NCBI GenBank assembly: GCA_903825065.1
Contig: CAIJZG010000200.1
Span: 1 to 26,945, forward strand
Source: an uncultured Bacteroidota bacterium
Lineage (GTDB): Bacteria > Bacteroidota > Bacteroidia > Chitinophagales > Chitinophagaceae
Length of the DNA: 26,945 bases
Direction: 5' to 3'
Within the stretch, counting starts at the first letter, position 1; the number at the start of each line of letters is the position of its first letter. The position numbers and the translations under genes are program-made. Shown here piece by piece: positions 25,135-26,945 of the stretch. The notes under the pieces were generated by a model that worked only from the letters and a program-made list of their open reading frames with translations, did not search any database and had not been told where the DNA came from.

Positions 25135-26945
25135 ATGAAACCAATAAGTCTGTTTTTTGTTCTATTCCTTTTTGTGAATTTTGTTACTGCACAGGATTTA
25201 CAAAGTCCTGCTCAATTTTTGGGCTATACTGTCGGAACTAAATATACCCGACATCATCGGGTAGTTGAGTATTTTAAATCAGTTGCTCAGGCAAAACCAG
25301 AAATGGTAAAGCTTGAAAAGTATGGGGAAACTAATGAAGGAAGGGAATTGTTAATTACCATCATTGCCAGTCCTGAAAATTTGAAAAGATTAGAATTGAT
25401 CCGCCACAACAATTTGGCAATGGCAGGGATAGTAAAAGATAATCCCTCAGAAATATTGGCAGATCAACCTGCAATAGTTTGGCTGAGTTATAACGTACAT
25501 GGTAATGAGACTTCTTCCTCTGAAGCAGCAATGTTAACATTATATACATTAGTTGATCCCAAAAATTCAGCTTCAAAAGAATGGTTAAAGAATTTAGTGG
25601 TAATTCTAGACCCTTGCATCAATCCGGATGGTAGAGATCGTTATGTTAATTGGTTTAATTCTGTAGTAGGTATGCAGGCTAATCCAGAACCTCTTGCCAG
25701 AGAACATGTAGAGCCTTGGCCAGGAGGTAGAAGCAATCATTATAATTTTGATTTGAATAGAGATTGGGCTTGGCAAACACAAGTTGAATCACAACAACGT
25801 TTAAAAAAATATAATGAATGGCTGCCGCAAGTGCATGTCGATTATCATGAGCAGGGCTATGATCAACCTTACTATTTTGCGCCGGCTGCTGAACCCTATC
25901 ACGAGCTTATTACGCAATGGCAAAGAGATTTTCAAGGACTGATTGGAAAAAGTAACGCAAGCTATTTTGATAAAAATGGATGGTTGTTTTTTACCAAAGA
26001 AAGATTTGATTTATTATATCCATCTTATGGTGATACTTATCCTATTTATAAAGGCGCTATTGGAATGACTTTTGAACAAGGTGGCATTCGAAGCGGACTA
26101 GCCATTATTAATAAAAATGGAGATACGCTAACACTGGCAGATAGGGTAATGCATCATTATACCACAGGTATTTCAACAATTGAAACCAGTGCAAAAAATC
26201 AACTACGCTTGTTAAAAGAATTCAAACAATTTTTTGCCGATAATAAGAGCGGAAAAATCGGAGAATATAAAACGTATGTACTTACTTCTAAGGACGAAAA
26301 TAAATTGTTGGCAGTAAAAAAATTATTAGACCAGAACGGAATCGAATCTGGTACTATAAGCAACAAAAATTTTAAAGGTTATAATTATTTTACGGGTAAA
26401 GAAGAGTCCTTTGTTGATGAAGGATTACATCTTGCTGTAAGTACTTATCAGTCAAATGCAGTTTTAGCCAAAGTGTTACTAGAGCCCAAAACAAAACTAA
26501 CCGATTCCAATACTTATGATATTACAGCATGGGCTATTCCATTTGCATATGGTATAAAAACTTATGCAGTGAAAGAAAAACTGGAAGTGAATTCAGATTT
26601 CAAATCAGCCTCAATAATAACTGTTCAAAATGCAAATTATGGATTGTTAATCCCTTATAATTCTTTGAACTCAGCAAAAGTATTAGCCCATTTATTAAAG
26701 AACAATGTAAAAGTTAGGTATTCAACTCTTCCATTTAGTTATAATGGGAAAGATTATGATCGAGGTACATTGATTATTTTGAAAACTAGTAATGCATCAG
26801 TAAACTGGAATGCATTGGCAAATGAAGCTTGTCAGCAATTTCATGTTCAACCTGTAATGGTTGAAACTGGCATGATGGATAAAGGTGCTGATTTTGGATC
26901 AACCGATATTAAAGTAATTAACTCTGCACCCAAAGTGGCTTTAAT
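25135..26945 (+). CDS. Secreted M14-family zinc carboxypeptidase, 3' end outside window
   Basis: The ATG at 25135 opens a frame that runs without a stop to the window end (603 codons). The signal peptide is MKPISLFFVLFLFVNFVTAQ. The M14 catalytic domain follows, with NVHGNE (zinc ligands His122 and Glu125), CINPDGRDR, FDLNRDW (Asn208, Arg209), DYHEQG (His238, third ligand) and MTFEQGG (catalytic Glu314). Residues from about 330 onward form a further domain without motifs I recognise; Bacteroidota M14 proteins of this type are often 800 residues or more. It would trim peptides in the periplasm or outside the cell. It is divergent from ggt, another exopeptidase-like enzyme, with a 124-base gap between the two starts. 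Confidence 0.92.
   Translation, partial: MKPISLFFVLFLFVNFVTAQDLQSPAQFLGYTVGTKYTRHHRVVEYFKSVAQAKPEMVKLEKYGETNEGRELLITIIASPENLKRLELIRHNNLAMAGIVKDNPSEILADQPAIVWLSYNVHGNETSSSEAAMLTLYTLVDPKNSASKEWLKNLVVILDPCINPDGRDRYVNWFNSVVGMQANPEPLAREHVEPWPGGRSNHYNFDLNRDWAWQTQVESQQRLKKYNEWLPQVHVDYHEQGYDQPYYFAPAAEPYHELITQWQRDFQGLIGKSNASYFDKNGWLFFTKERFDLLYPSYGDTYPIYKGAIGMTFEQGGIRSGLAIINKNGDTLTLADRVMHHYTTGISTIETSAKNQLRLLKEFKQFFADNKSGKIGEYKTYVLTSKDENKLLAVKKLLDQNGIESGTISNKNFKGYNYFTGKEESFVDEGLHLAVSTYQSNAVLAKVLLEPKTKLTDSNTYDITAWAIPFAYGIKTYAVKEKLEVNSDFKSASIITVQNANYGLLIPYNSLNSAKVLAHLLKNNVKVRYSTLPFSYNGKDYDRGTLIILKTSNASVNWNALANEACQQFHVQPVMVETGMMDKGADFGSTDIKVINSAPKVAL

Overview
The window looks like an ordinary chromosomal stretch of a Bacteroidota bacterium, most likely of the Chitinophagaceae type. 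The evidence is AT-rich DNA, TAnnTTTG-like promoter boxes, A-rich leaders instead of Shine-Dalgarno sequences at most starts, a zinc-free L36, lipoprotein and outer-membrane proteins of Bacteroidota style, and the infA-rpmJ-rpsM-rpsK-rpsD-rpoA-rplQ order followed by carA. All 20 complete genes stop with TAA. I see no tRNA, rRNA, insertion sequence, phage gene or CRISPR array. No gene-free stretch exceeds 300 bases; the longest are about 15112-15315, 23097-23288 and 6521-6712.

Layout. 1-3.6 kb: a damaged, partial ribulose-phosphate 3-epimerase gene (rpe) and a TPR lipoprotein on the minus strand, a secreted beta-propeller protein and a small membrane protein on the plus strand, then a YfcE-like phosphoesterase on the minus strand. 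3.7-6.5 kb: a large secreted protein that appears to join an HExxH metallopeptidase domain, a beta-propeller and an outer-membrane barrel. 6.7-10.6 kb: the translation/transcription operon with its own promoter and a strong terminator; five of its six gaps hold a hairpin. 10.7-11.8 kb: carA without carB. 11.8-15.1 kb: pta-ackA, the acetate overflow/ATP pathway, on the minus strand. 15.3-18.4 kb: glk, aroQ and a GT39-like membrane glycosyltransferase on the plus strand. 18.4-25 kb: tamB and a secreted gamma-glutamyltransferase on the minus strand. 25.1 kb to the end: a secreted M14 carboxypeptidase that runs out of the window.

How the genes fit together. Most of the content is housekeeping: ribosome and RNA polymerase subunits, central carbon metabolism (rpe, glk, pta, ackA), arginine/pyrimidine and shikimate biosynthesis. 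The rest is envelope work: TamB, the glycosyltransferase, the protease-barrel protein, Ggt and the M14 peptidase, which suits an organism that digests peptides outside the cytoplasm. I see no clear new multi-gene system. The points most worth checking are the rpe lesion, which carries a cluster of apparent G:C to T:A changes next to the window edge; the structured rpsM-rpsK spacer, with a short uORF overlapping a terminator-like hairpin; the protease-propeller-barrel protein; and the missing ATG of tamB.
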